Below are positions 44,729-52,632 of a stretch of 64,000 bases of DNA, piece after piece. This DNA is from DASSQJ01 sp963726295 (lineage in GTDB: Bacteria; Actinomycetota; Actinomycetes; Actinomycetales; Dermatophilaceae). The stretch spans positions 682,001 to 746,000 of the forward strand of contig CAVSBW010000001.1 of the NCBI GenBank assembly GCA_963726295.1. The letters are read 5' to 3'. The position numbers and the translations under genes were made by a program. Within the stretch, counting starts at the first letter, position 1; each line of letters begins with the position of its first letter. A model generated the notes under the pieces. That model was not told the origin of the DNA. It saw nothing but the letters and a program-made list of their open reading frames with translations, and ran no database searches.

Positions 44729-45052
44729 GTGTCCGCCTTCGCCCTCCTCCTCCTGGCCATCGCCATCGAGGTGGTGGCCACCGCCGCCCTGCCCCGCGCC
44801 CAGGGGTTCACCGACCTCGGCTGGTCGGCATTCGTCGCCGGCGGGTACCTGCTCTCCATCTGGATGCTCACCGTGGTCGTGCGCCGGATGGACGTCTCCA
44901 TCGCGTACGCCATCTGGTCGGGCGTCGGCACCGCCGCCATCGCCGTCATCGGGTTCCTCTGGCTCGGGGAGGGGATGAGCGCCGCGAAGCTCGGCGGTAT
45001 CGCGCTCATCATCGTCGGTGTGGTCCTCGTGAACATCCAGGGCGCGCACTGA
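44729..45052 (+). CDS. Small multidrug resistance (SMR) family transporter
   Basis: The 107-residue protein has four transmembrane helices and the essential membrane-embedded Glu in LLLLAIAIEVVATAALPRAQ near residue 13. It also has YAIWSGVGTAAIAVIGFLWL near 60 and the last helix LGGIALIIVGVVLVNIQG. These are features of the EmrE/QacE/SugE family of H+-coupled efflux pumps for cationic compounds or guanidinium. The start is GTG 44729. It is divergent from its probable repressor across a palindromic operator. No second SMR gene is next to it, so it may act as a homodimer. Confidence 0.92.
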   Translation: MSAFALLLLAIAIEVVATAALPRAQGFTDLGWSAFVAGGYLLSIWMLTVVVRRMDVSIAYAIWSGVGTAAIAVIGFLWLGEGMSAAKLGGIALIIVGVVLVNIQGAH

Positions 45053-45089
45053 GCCGCGGACCGCGCCCGGCCGGACGCCGGCGCTGCGG

Positions 45090-45095
45090 TACCCT
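45090..45095 (+). promoter_or_regulatory. Leaderless -10 box for the leuS leader peptide
   Basis: TACCCT, then GAGACC, then GTG 45102. The transcript would start at or beside the leader-peptide start codon. Confidence 0.7.
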
Positions 45096-45101
45096 GAGAC
45101 C

Positions 45102-45128
45102 GTGACGAGGTTCCTGCTCCTTACCTAG
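45102..45128 (+). CDS. leuS leader peptide (three consecutive Leu codons)
   Basis: An eight-codon ORF, GTG ACG AGG TTC CTG CTC CTT ACC TAG, encodes VTRFLLLT. It starts six bases after TACCCT and ends 28 bases before an intrinsic terminator, which precedes leuS. Three adjacent Leu codons in front of the leucyl-tRNA synthetase gene are the expected sensor for ribosome-mediated attenuation: slow decoding when Leu-tRNA is scarce would prevent the terminator. It is too short for ordinary gene prediction. Confidence 0.8.
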   Translation: MTRFLLLT

Positions 45129-45155
45129 CCGCGCCGGCTCCGGCCACGCGCGGCG

Positions 45156-45180
45156 ACCCCTCCTGTGCGAGGGGTTTTTT
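45156..45180 (+). terminator. Attenuator-type intrinsic terminator before leuS
   Basis: ACCCCTC (45156-45162), loop CTGTGC, GAGGGGT (45169-45175), followed by T to 45180. A preceding stem, GCCGCGC (45128-45134) with GCGCGGC (45148-45154), abuts it. A six-T tail is rare in this GC-rich sequence. It lies 33 bases before the leuS start, so it must be read through for leuS expression. Confidence 0.85.
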
Positions 45181-45213
45181 CATGGGCGCAGACACGACGA
45201 CGACGAGGACGAG

Positions 45214-48126
45214 ATGAGCGAGACCCCGCACCGGTACACCGCCGACCTGGCCGGCCGGATCGAGGTCGCCTGGCAGGACCGCTGGGAGGAGCGCGGGACG
45301 TTCCACGCGCCCAACCCGGCCGGGCCGTGGGCCGACCCGCAGGCCGTCGACACCTACGACGGGCACCTGCTCGTGCTCGACATGTTCCCGTACCCCAGTG
45401 GCGCCGGGCTGCACGTGGGGCACCCCCTCGGGTACATCGCCACCGACGTCTACGCCCGCTACAACCGGATGCTGGGCCGAAACGTGCTGCACTGCCTGGG
45501 CTACGACGCCTTCGGGCTGCCCGCCGAGCAGTACGCCGCGCAGACGGGACAGCACCCGCGCAAGACGACCGAGGAGAACATCGCGATCATGGCGCGGCAG
45601 CTGCGCCGCCTCGGCCTCGGCCACGACGACCGCCGCGCCATCCGCACCATCGACCCGGACTACTACCGCTGGACCCAGTGGATCTTCCTGCAGATCTTCA
45701 ATGCCTGGTACGACCACGACGCCGAGCGCGAGGACGGCGGACGCGGCCGGGCCCGGCACATCGACGAGCTGGTCGAGCAGTACCGATCGGGCGCCCGTCC
45801 CCTGCCGGCCGATGACGGCCGCGCCTGGGACGACCTGTCCCACGCCGAGCGGGCCGACGTCGTCGACAGCCACCGGCTGGTGCAGAGCGTCGAGGCCACC
45901 GTGAACTGGTGCCCGGGCCTGGGCACGGTCCTCGCGAACGAGGAGGTCACCAACGAGGGCCGCTCCGACCGCGGCAACTTCCCCGTCTTCAAGCGCGACC
46001 TGCGGCAGTGGGTCATGCGGATCACCGAGTACGCCGACCGGCTCGCCGACGACCTCGACCGGGTCGACTGGCCCGAGAAGGTCAAGGTGATGCAGCGCAA
46101 CTGGATCGGTCGCAGCAAGGGCGCCAACGTCGTCTTCCCCCTCGCGGCAGACCCCGACGTTCCCGGGATCGAGGTGTTCACCACCCGGCCGGACACGCTC
46201 TTCGGGGCCACCTTCATGGTCCTGGCGCCCGAGCACCCGCTGGTCGACGCGCTGGTACCCGACGGCCCGTGGCCGGCCGGCAACCTGGACGCGTGGACGG
46301 ACGGCGCCGACACCCCCGCGGAGGCCGTGGCCTCCTACCGGTCGGCAGCGGCGGCCAAGACCGACCTCGAGCGCCAGACCGAGGGCAAGGAGAAGACGGG
46401 TGTCTTCACCGGGGGCTACGCCGTCAACCCGGTGAACGGCGCCCGCATCCCGGTGTTCGTCGCCGACTACGTGCTCATGGGCTACGGGACCGGCGCGATC
46501 ATGGCGGTACCCGCCCAGGACCAGCGCGACTGGGACTTCGCGACCGCTCACCAGCTGCCCATCGTCCGCACCGTGCAGCCGCCCGAGGGCCACAACGAGT
46601 CCACCGCGTACACCGGCGAGGGACCGGCCGTGAACTCGGCCAACGACGAGGTCAGCCTCGACGGGCTCGGGGTCGCCGAGGCCAAGGAGCGGATCACCGC
46701 CTGGCTCGAGGCGCGGGGCAGCGGCCGCGGGTCGGTCACGTACAAGCTGCGCGACTGGCTCTTCGCGCGGCAGCGCTACTGGGGCGAGCCGTTCCCCGTG
46801 CTCTTCGACGAGGACGGCGTGGCGTACGGCGTGCCCGAGTCGATGCTGCCCGTCGAGCTGCCGGACGTACCCGACTACAGCCCGAAGGTCTACGACCCCG
46901 ACGACGCCGACAGCGAGCCGGAGCCCCCGCTGGCCCGCGACGCGGCGTGGGCCGAGGTCGAGCTCGACCTCGGCGACGGGCGCGGCACCCGGCGCTTCCG
47001 GCGCGACACCAACGTCATGCCCCAGTGGGCCGGCTCCTGCTGGTACTACCTGCGCTACCTCGACCCCGCCAACGGCGAGGCCTTGGCCGACCCGGCCAAC
47101 GAGGCGTACTGGATGGGCCCGCGGTCCGAGCCGGTGGCCGTGGCGCCGGCCGGCACCCGTGACCCCGGCGGCGTTGACCTCTACGTCGGGGGTGTCGAGC
47201 ACGCGGTGCTGCACCTGCTGTACGCCCGGTTCTGGCACAAGGTGCTCCACGACCTGGGTCACCTGTCGTCCGACGAGCCGTTCCGCACGTACTTCGCGCA
47301 GGGCTACATCCAGGCCCCGGCCTACACCGACGACCGCGGCCAGTACGTGGAGGCCTCCGAGGTCGAGGAGCACCCGGGGGAGGACGGTCACCCGGTCTTC
47401 ACCCACGCCGGGGTGCCCGTGTCGCGGGAGTTCGGGAAGATCGGCAAGTCGCTGAGGAACATGGTCAGCCCCGACGACATGTACGCCGCGTACGGCGCCG
47501 ACACCTTCCGGCTGTACGAGATGGGCCTGGGCCCGCTCGAGCAGAGCAAGCCGTGGGACACCCGCGCGGTCGTCGGCAGCCAGCGGTTCCTCCAGCGGCT
47601 GTGGCGCAACGTCGTCGACGAGGAGACCGGTGACCTGCGGGTCGTCGACACCGCCCTCGACGACGCGACCACCCGCATCCTGCACCGGACCATCGACGCG
47701 GTCCGCACCGACTACGCCGGGCTCGGCTTCAACACGGCGATCGCACGGATCACCGAGCTCAACAACGCCCTGACCAAGCTGGACGGCGGTGTGCCCCGCG
47801 CCGCCGCGGAGCCGCTGGTGCTCATGGTCGCCCCACTAGCACCGCACCTCGCGGAGGAGCTGTGGATGCGGATGGGCCACGAGGAGTCGCTCGCGCACGA
47901 GCCCTTCCCCGAGGCCGACCCGAGCCTGCTCGTCGACGAGACGGTGACCTGCGTCGTGCAGATCAAGGGCAAGGTCCGCGACCGCATCGAGGTGCCGAGC
48001 GGCATCAGCGAGGACGCCCTGCGCGAGCTCGCCCTGGCCCGCCCCAAGGTGCAGGCCGCGACCGGGAACGGGGTGCGGACGGTCATCGTGCGGGCGCCCG
48101 GACTGGTCAACGTCGTCCCCGTCTGA
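45214..48126 (+). CDS. leuS: Leucyl-tRNA synthetase
   Basis: LeuS charges tRNA-Leu. The 970-residue class I synthetase has the HIGH-type motif MFPYPSGAGLHVGHPLGY near 58 and the CP1 editing domain (about 240-520, with TTRPDTLFGATFMVLAPEHP and MAVPAQDQRDWDFA). It has the actinobacterial KMSKS variant FGKIGKSLRNMVSPDD near 742 and the C-terminal anticodon-binding and LeuRS-specific domains (ending RTVIVRAPGLVNVV). The start is ATG 45214 after GAGGACGAG. It is under probable attenuation by the leader peptide and terminator upstream. Confidence 0.98.
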   Translation: MSETPHRYTADLAGRIEVAWQDRWEERGTFHAPNPAGPWADPQAVDTYDGHLLVLDMFPYPSGAGLHVGHPLGYIATDVYARYNRMLGRNVLHCLGYDAFGLPAEQYAAQTGQHPRKTTEENIAIMARQLRRLGLGHDDRRAIRTIDPDYYRWTQWIFLQIFNAWYDHDAEREDGGRGRARHIDELVEQYRSGARPLPADDGRAWDDLSHAERADVVDSHRLVQSVEATVNWCPGLGTVLANEEVTNEGRSDRGNFPVFKRDLRQWVMRITEYADRLADDLDRVDWPEKVKVMQRNWIGRSKGANVVFPLAADPDVPGIEVFTTRPDTLFGATFMVLAPEHPLVDALVPDGPWPAGNLDAWTDGADTPAEAVASYRSAAAAKTDLERQTEGKEKTGVFTGGYAVNPVNGARIPVFVADYVLMGYGTGAIMAVPAQDQRDWDFATAHQLPIVRTVQPPEGHNESTAYTGEGPAVNSANDEVSLDGLGVAEAKERITAWLEARGSGRGSVTYKLRDWLFARQRYWGEPFPVLFDEDGVAYGVPESMLPVELPDVPDYSPKVYDPDDADSEPEPPLARDAAWAEVELDLGDGRGTRRFRRDTNVMPQWAGSCWYYLRYLDPANGEALADPANEAYWMGPRSEPVAVAPAGTRDPGGVDLYVGGVEHAVLHLLYARFWHKVLHDLGHLSSDEPFRTYFAQGYIQAPAYTDDRGQYVEASEVEEHPGEDGHPVFTHAGVPVSREFGKIGKSLRNMVSPDDMYAAYGADTFRLYEMGLGPLEQSKPWDTRAVVGSQRFLQRLWRNVVDEETGDLRVVDTALDDATTRILHRTIDAVRTDYAGLGFNTAIARITELNNALTKLDGGVPRAAAEPLVLMVAPLAPHLAEELWMRMGHEESLAHEPFPEADPSLLVDETVTCVVQIKGKVRDRIEVPSGISEDALRELALARPKVQAATGNGVRTVIVRAPGLVNVVPV

Positions 48127-48336
48127 GCGGTCGGGTACGGGGCACCGGCGCAGGGCCGACTCCGGTGACGCGCGCAGCGACGGTCGCGGCGCGCTGCGGC
48201 GGGGTGCCGCAATCGTGCGGAATCCGTGGCTGACAGGGCGCACGTACACGAATTGTTACCCGAACGACGACATCTGATGTTGTGCTCGGTAGTTCTGTGG
48301 TGTTGACTCGCCGGGACCCGCATGAGGAGCCGATAC

Positions 48337-49494
48337 GTGACGACAGCCGCCGAGACGACGCAGAACCCGCCGCCCGGGACCGAGCCACACACGGAGGATG
48401 CCGTCGTCCTCACCCGTGTCAGCAAGTTCTACGCCGACGTCGCTGCCGTCGACGACCTCACCCTGGCGGTCAGGGCAGGCGAGTTCCTCTCCCTCCTCGG
48501 ACCCTCAGGGTGCGGCAAGACGACGACGCTGCGGATGATCGCGGGCTTCGAACAGCCCGACACCGGCGACATCCTCGTGGCCGGACGCAGCGTGCTGGGG
48601 GTGCCGCCTCACAAGCGGCACGTCAACACCGTGTTCCAGGCGTACGCACTCTTCCCGCACATGTCGGTCGCCGAGAACGTCGCGTACGGTCTCGAGCAGG
48701 TGCGGACGCCCAAGGCGGAGATCAAGCAGCGCGTCGTCGAGGCGCTCGAGATGGTGCAGATGCGCTCGTACGCCAACCGCGGGTCCACCCAGCTCTCCGG
48801 CGGCCAGCAGCAGCGGGTCGCCCTCGCCCGGGCCCTGGTCAACCGACCGTCGGTGCTGCTCCTCGACGAGCCGCTCGGCGCCCTGGACCGGCAGCTGCGC
48901 GAGGAGATGCAGGTCGAGCTCAAGCTGCTGCAGAGCCGCCTGGGGATCAGCTTCGTCTTCGTCACCCACGACCAGGGCGAGGCGCTGTCGATGAGTGACC
49001 GGATCGCCATCATGCGCGAGGGCCGCATCGAGCAGCTCGCGGACGCCGACACGATCTACTCCTCGCCCGCCTCGGCGTACGTCGCCGGGTTCGTCGGGCA
49101 GCAGAACTTCGCCGACGGCGCGTCGACGGGGGAGGGCGGGGTCGACAGCAGCTTCGGGGCCGTCCGAACCACCCGCGAGACCGCCTACCGCCCCGGCGAG
49201 CGGGTCCGTGTGGCCGTGCGCCCCGAGTTCGTCGAGATCGGCACCGGTGAGCCCCACGGCACGACCGAGAACACCGTGCGGGGAACCGTCATCGGGGTCG
49301 CCCACCAGGGCGAGACCCGCCAGTTCCTCGTCGACGTCGGCGACGGCGACACCCTCCTCGTCCGCCGACCCACCCCTGTCGCCCCCGACCTCGCCGCGGG
49401 GGACCACGTGTGGTGCCACTGGTCCGCCGACCACGTCCACGTCTTCCCGGCCGAGCAGCCCACGCCCACCCAGGCCACGACCCCGATCGCCTGA
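48337..49494 (+). CDS. ABC transporter ATPase (PotA/CysA-type, polyamine family)
   Basis: The 385-residue ATPase has Walker A GPSGCGKTTTLRM near 53, the Q-loop VFQAYALFPHMSV, the signature LSGGQQQRVALARAL near 150 and Walker B VLLLDEPLGALD. After the D-loop and the H-loop (VTHDQGEAL), a TOBE domain occupies the last 110 residues. It is the first gene of an operon with a lipoprotein and two permeases of the spermidine/putrescine type. GTG 48337 with GAGGAG six bases upstream is preferred over ATG 48322. Confidence 0.93.
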   Translation: MTTAAETTQNPPPGTEPHTEDAVVLTRVSKFYADVAAVDDLTLAVRAGEFLSLLGPSGCGKTTTLRMIAGFEQPDTGDILVAGRSVLGVPPHKRHVNTVFQAYALFPHMSVAENVAYGLEQVRTPKAEIKQRVVEALEMVQMRSYANRGSTQLSGGQQQRVALARALVNRPSVLLLDEPLGALDRQLREEMQVELKLLQSRLGISFVFVTHDQGEALSMSDRIAIMREGRIEQLADADTIYSSPASAYVAGFVGQQNFADGASTGEGGVDSSFGAVRTTRETAYRPGERVRVAVRPEFVEIGTGEPHGTTENTVRGTVIGVAHQGETRQFLVDVGDGDTLLVRRPTPVAPDLAAGDHVWCHWSADHVHVFPAEQPTPTQATTPIA

Positions 49495-49537
49495 CCTCCG
49501 ATCCCGACCAGCGATGACGCCACCCGAGAGGAACCCC

Positions 49538-50761
49538 ATGACCAGCCCCGAACGCCCCCTGAGCATCCTCGCCCACTCCTCGGCCGTCCCCCGCATCCGG
49601 TCCGAGGTGACGCGGCGCAACCTGCTCGCCCTCGCGGCCGCCGCCGGCGGTAGCGGACTCCTCGCCGCGTGCGGCGGTGGCGGCTCCGGCGGGGGCAGCA
49701 GCAGCAACCCCACGGTGGTCCCCTCGGAGACGCCCAGCCAGATCGCGACCGGTGGCCCCCTCGAGGGCGAGCTGTCGATGTACTCGTGGGGCGACTACGA
49801 CGCACCGCAGGTGCTCAAGGCCTTCCAGAAGGACAAGAGCGTCAAGATGACGATCGACTCCTTCAACTCCAACGAGGAGCTCATCTCCAAGCTCGTCGCC
49901 TCGAAGGGCACCGCCGGCTACGACATCGTCGTCCCCACCGGCTCGTTCATCCCGCAGATGGTGACCAACGGGCTGCTCGCCCCGATCAACCACGACCTCG
50001 TGCCGAACCTGAAGTACATGGACCCGCAGTTCCTCGGCCAGTCCTGGGACCCCGACAACAACTACTCGATCTGCAAGGCATGGGGCACCACCGGCTTCGT
50101 CTACGACACGACGAAGATCAGCCGCGACCTCACGACGTGGAGCGACTTCCTCGACGCCGCGATGAACGAGGCGAGCGGCAAGACCTCGCTGCTCGACGAC
50201 CCGCACGAGGTCACCGGCGTCTACTTCTGGGCCAACGGCATCGACTGGAACACGACCAAGCAGGAGGACCTCGACGCCGCCGAGGACTTCGTCGTCAACA
50301 AGCTCGCCCCGCACATCGCGGCGTTCGACTCCTACCCCGGCGGCCAGGCCATCCCGCAGAGCACCCAGGTGCTCATGCAGGTGTGGAACGGTGACGCGCG
50401 CATCGGGATCATGGAGAGCGACAACCCGGACAAGTGGAAGTGGGTCCTCGGTGCCCCCGCCACCGAGCTGTGGATGGACAACTGGGCCATCGCCGCCGGT
50501 GCGCCGCACCCCGAGGCCGCGCACGCCTTCATCGACTTCGTCCTCACCCCCGAGAACCAGCTGCTCAACGTCGACTACATCGGCTACCACACCGGCGCCA
50601 AGGACATCGAGCAGCTGGCCGAGGACGAGGGCCTCGAGATGCTCGACCTCGTCTTCTTCAGCCCCGAGCAGATCGACACGATGCAGACCGGCGAGGTGAA
50701 CGACAACCAGCAGCGCACCGTCGACATCTGGAACAAGGCCAAGGCAGCCGCGGGTGCCTGA
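49538..50761 (+). CDS. Extracellular solute-binding lipoprotein (PotD/spermidine-putrescine type)
   Basis: The 407-residue protein has a signal with a twin-arginine-like motif (SEVTRRNLLALAAAAGGSG) and a lipobox LLAACGGG with Cys near residue 46, then a Gly/Ser linker. The mature periplasmic-type domain starts LSMYSWGDYDAPQVLKAFQ and includes GYDIVVPTGSFIPQMV and WGTTGFVYDTTKIS, both typical of PotD-like binders. The ligand is probably a polyamine or a similar amine. The start is ATG 49538 after GAGAGGAA; ATG 49514 is also in frame. Its end overlaps the first permease gene by eight bases. Confidence 0.93.
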   Translation: MTSPERPLSILAHSSAVPRIRSEVTRRNLLALAAAAGGSGLLAACGGGGSGGGSSSNPTVVPSETPSQIATGGPLEGELSMYSWGDYDAPQVLKAFQKDKSVKMTIDSFNSNEELISKLVASKGTAGYDIVVPTGSFIPQMVTNGLLAPINHDLVPNLKYMDPQFLGQSWDPDNNYSICKAWGTTGFVYDTTKISRDLTTWSDFLDAAMNEASGKTSLLDDPHEVTGVYFWANGIDWNTTKQEDLDAAEDFVVNKLAPHIAAFDSYPGGQAIPQSTQVLMQVWNGDARIGIMESDNPDKWKWVLGAPATELWMDNWAIAAGAPHPEAAHAFIDFVLTPENQLLNVDYIGYHTGAKDIEQLAEDEGLEMLDLVFFSPEQIDTMQTGEVNDNQQRTVDIWNKAKAAAGA

Positions 50762-51719
50762 GACCGCGACGGTGGCGCCGGAGGCCAAGCCCTCGGCGCC
50801 ACCACCGGCCGCGCCGGGGCGCTCGCGCCTGCGGATGCCGCACTTCTCCCTCGCCCTCCCGGCGTGGGCCTGGCTGCTCGCCTTCTTCGTCGTCCCGATC
50901 GGGACGATCGTGTGGTTCAGCTTCGGCTACAAGCCCGGCCTGTTCGGCACCCACGCCAACGACGTGCTGTCCTTCGACCGGTACGCGGAGGCGTTCTCGC
51001 CGACCTTCTTCACCACCTTCACGAACACGCTGTGGGTCGGGGTCGCGGGAACGGTCATCTGCCTGCTCATCGGGATGCCGACCGCCTACTGGATGGCGGT
51101 CAAGGCGCCGCCGCGGCTGCGTGGCCTCCTCGTCGCGCTCGTCATGGTGCCGTACTGGACGAACTTCCTCGTGCGCACCATCGGCTGGCAGGTGATCCTC
51201 GCGCCGGAGGGCTGGTTCTCGAACCTGCTCCAGGACCTCCACCTGACGAGCGGGCCGCTCGACGTGCTCTACTCGCGCACCGCCGTGCTGATCGGGGTCG
51301 TCTACAACTACCTGCCCCTCATGATCCTGCCGCTCTTCGTCGCGTTCGACCGGGTCGGCGAACCCCTGCGCGAGGCCAGCAAGGACCTCGGCGCCGGCCG
51401 GCTACGCACCTTCACCCGGGTGACCCTGCCGCTCGCCCGGCCCGGCATCATCGCGGGCACCGTGCTCGTCTTCATCCCGCTCATGGGTGACTACGTCACC
51501 GCCACCGTCCTCGGTGGCGCGAAGGGCAACATGGTCGGCCAGCTCGTCGCGAGCCAGTTCCAGACCGCCCAGAACTGGGCGCTGGGGTCGGCGATGGCGG
51601 TCGTCCTCATCCTCGTCATCGCCGTTACCGTCGGGGTGATCGCGCTCCTCGTGTGGCTCGTCTCCCTGCCCGTGAAGGCGCGGCACCGGCTCGTCATCGA
51701 GGAGGAGGAGGCGGCATGA
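50754..51719 (+). CDS. ABC transporter permease (PotB type)
   Basis: The 321-residue protein has six helices: the first at about 30-52 (WAWLLAFFVVPIGTIVWFSF), then a binding-protein-dependent permease domain from about 80. The EAA-loop region reads EPLREASKDLGAGRLRTFTR, the contact site for the ATPase. The start is GTG 50754, overlapping the lipoprotein gene. The stop overlaps the next permease (ATGA). Confidence 0.92.
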   Translation: MPETATVAPEAKPSAPPPAAPGRSRLRMPHFSLALPAWAWLLAFFVVPIGTIVWFSFGYKPGLFGTHANDVLSFDRYAEAFSPTFFTTFTNTLWVGVAGTVICLLIGMPTAYWMAVKAPPRLRGLLVALVMVPYWTNFLVRTIGWQVILAPEGWFSNLLQDLHLTSGPLDVLYSRTAVLIGVVYNYLPLMILPLFVAFDRVGEPLREASKDLGAGRLRTFTRVTLPLARPGIIAGTVLVFIPLMGDYVTATVLGGAKGNMVGQLVASQFQTAQNWALGSAMAVVLILVIAVTVGVIALLVWLVSLPVKARHRLVIEEEEAA

Positions 51720-52630
51720 GCGCCACGAGCACCGGCCGAGCCGGGGTGGGAACGAAGCCGGAGGACACCGGGCCTCCGCCCCGCATCAAGCACCGTCGGT
51801 CCTGGGGTGACCGGCTCCTGGCGCTGTGGGGGGTCCTCGTGCTCCTCTTCCTCTTCGCACCGATCATCGTCATCATCGTCTACTCCTTCAACAACGGCCG
51901 GCTGCTCATCGCGTGGGACGAGTTCGGGTTCGAGCCCTACCGGGCGCTGCTCGAGCGGCCGGCGATCCGCAGCGCCGTCACCGTCTCGCTCCAGGTCGCG
52001 GTGCTCTCGGGCCTGCTCGCCACCTTCCTCGGCACCATGGCCGGGGTGGCCATGGCCCGTCGCCCGGGCCGGTGGACGTGGTGGTTCATCGGCCTGCTCC
52101 TCCTCGTCTCGGTGACCCCCGAGATCGTCGACGCCGTCTCACTGCTGCCGTGGATGGTCTTCCTCGGCCAGGACGCCGGCCTCTCCGTCTTCGACAACGG
52201 CATCGTGCGCCTGGTCGTCGGGCACTCGCTGTTCTCGACCGCGGTCGTCAGCTACATCGTGCGGGCCCGGCTCATCGGCATCGACGAGTCCCTCGAGGAG
52301 GCCTCCGGCGACCTCTACGCCCCCCCGCTGCGCACCTTCCGGAAGATCACCGTGCCACTGGCGATGCCCGCGGTCCTCGCCGGCTTCCTGCTCGCGTTCA
52401 CGCTGAGCCTGGACAACACGATCGTCTCCGCCTTCGTCCAGGTGTCCGGCTCCACGCCGTGGCCGGTCTACGTCCTGAGCGCGCTGCGCTCGGGCCTGCG
52501 CCCGGAGATCGCGGCGATGTCGACGGTCATGCTCGTGCTCACCCTCGTGGCCCTCGGGCTCGTCGCCGTCGTCCTCAAGCGGTCCGGGGACTCGGCGACC
52601 GACATCGCACGGACCATGGGAGGCGGCTGA
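51716..52630 (+). CDS. ABC transporter permease (PotC type)
   Basis: The 304-residue second permease has a first helix at about 35-58 (WGVLVLLFLFAPIIVIIVYSF), the permease domain with TFLGTMAGVAMARRP and VSVTPEIVDAVSLLPW, and the EAA loop DESLEEASGDLYAPPLRTFR. PotB and PotC types together with PotA and PotD form a complete importer. ATG 51716 overlaps the previous stop. Two bases separate it from the amidohydrolase gene. Confidence 0.92.
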   Translation: MSATSTGRAGVGTKPEDTGPPPRIKHRRSWGDRLLALWGVLVLLFLFAPIIVIIVYSFNNGRLLIAWDEFGFEPYRALLERPAIRSAVTVSLQVAVLSGLLATFLGTMAGVAMARRPGRWTWWFIGLLLLVSVTPEIVDAVSLLPWMVFLGQDAGLSVFDNGIVRLVVGHSLFSTAVVSYIVRARLIGIDESLEEASGDLYAPPLRTFRKITVPLAMPAVLAGFLLAFTLSLDNTIVSAFVQVSGSTPWPVYVLSALRSGLRPEIAAMSTVMLVLTLVALGLVAVVLKRSGDSATDIARTMGGG

Positions 52631-52632
52631 GC

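Noticed and set aside
45102..45213. T-box riboswitch in front of leuS
   Set aside because: No T-box consensus (AGGGTGG..ACCGCG) or specifier loop is visible; the Leu-rich leader peptide explains the terminator better.
45121..47685. An 854-codon open frame opposite leuS
   Set aside because: It is a shadow frame; leuS motifs are complete on the plus strand.
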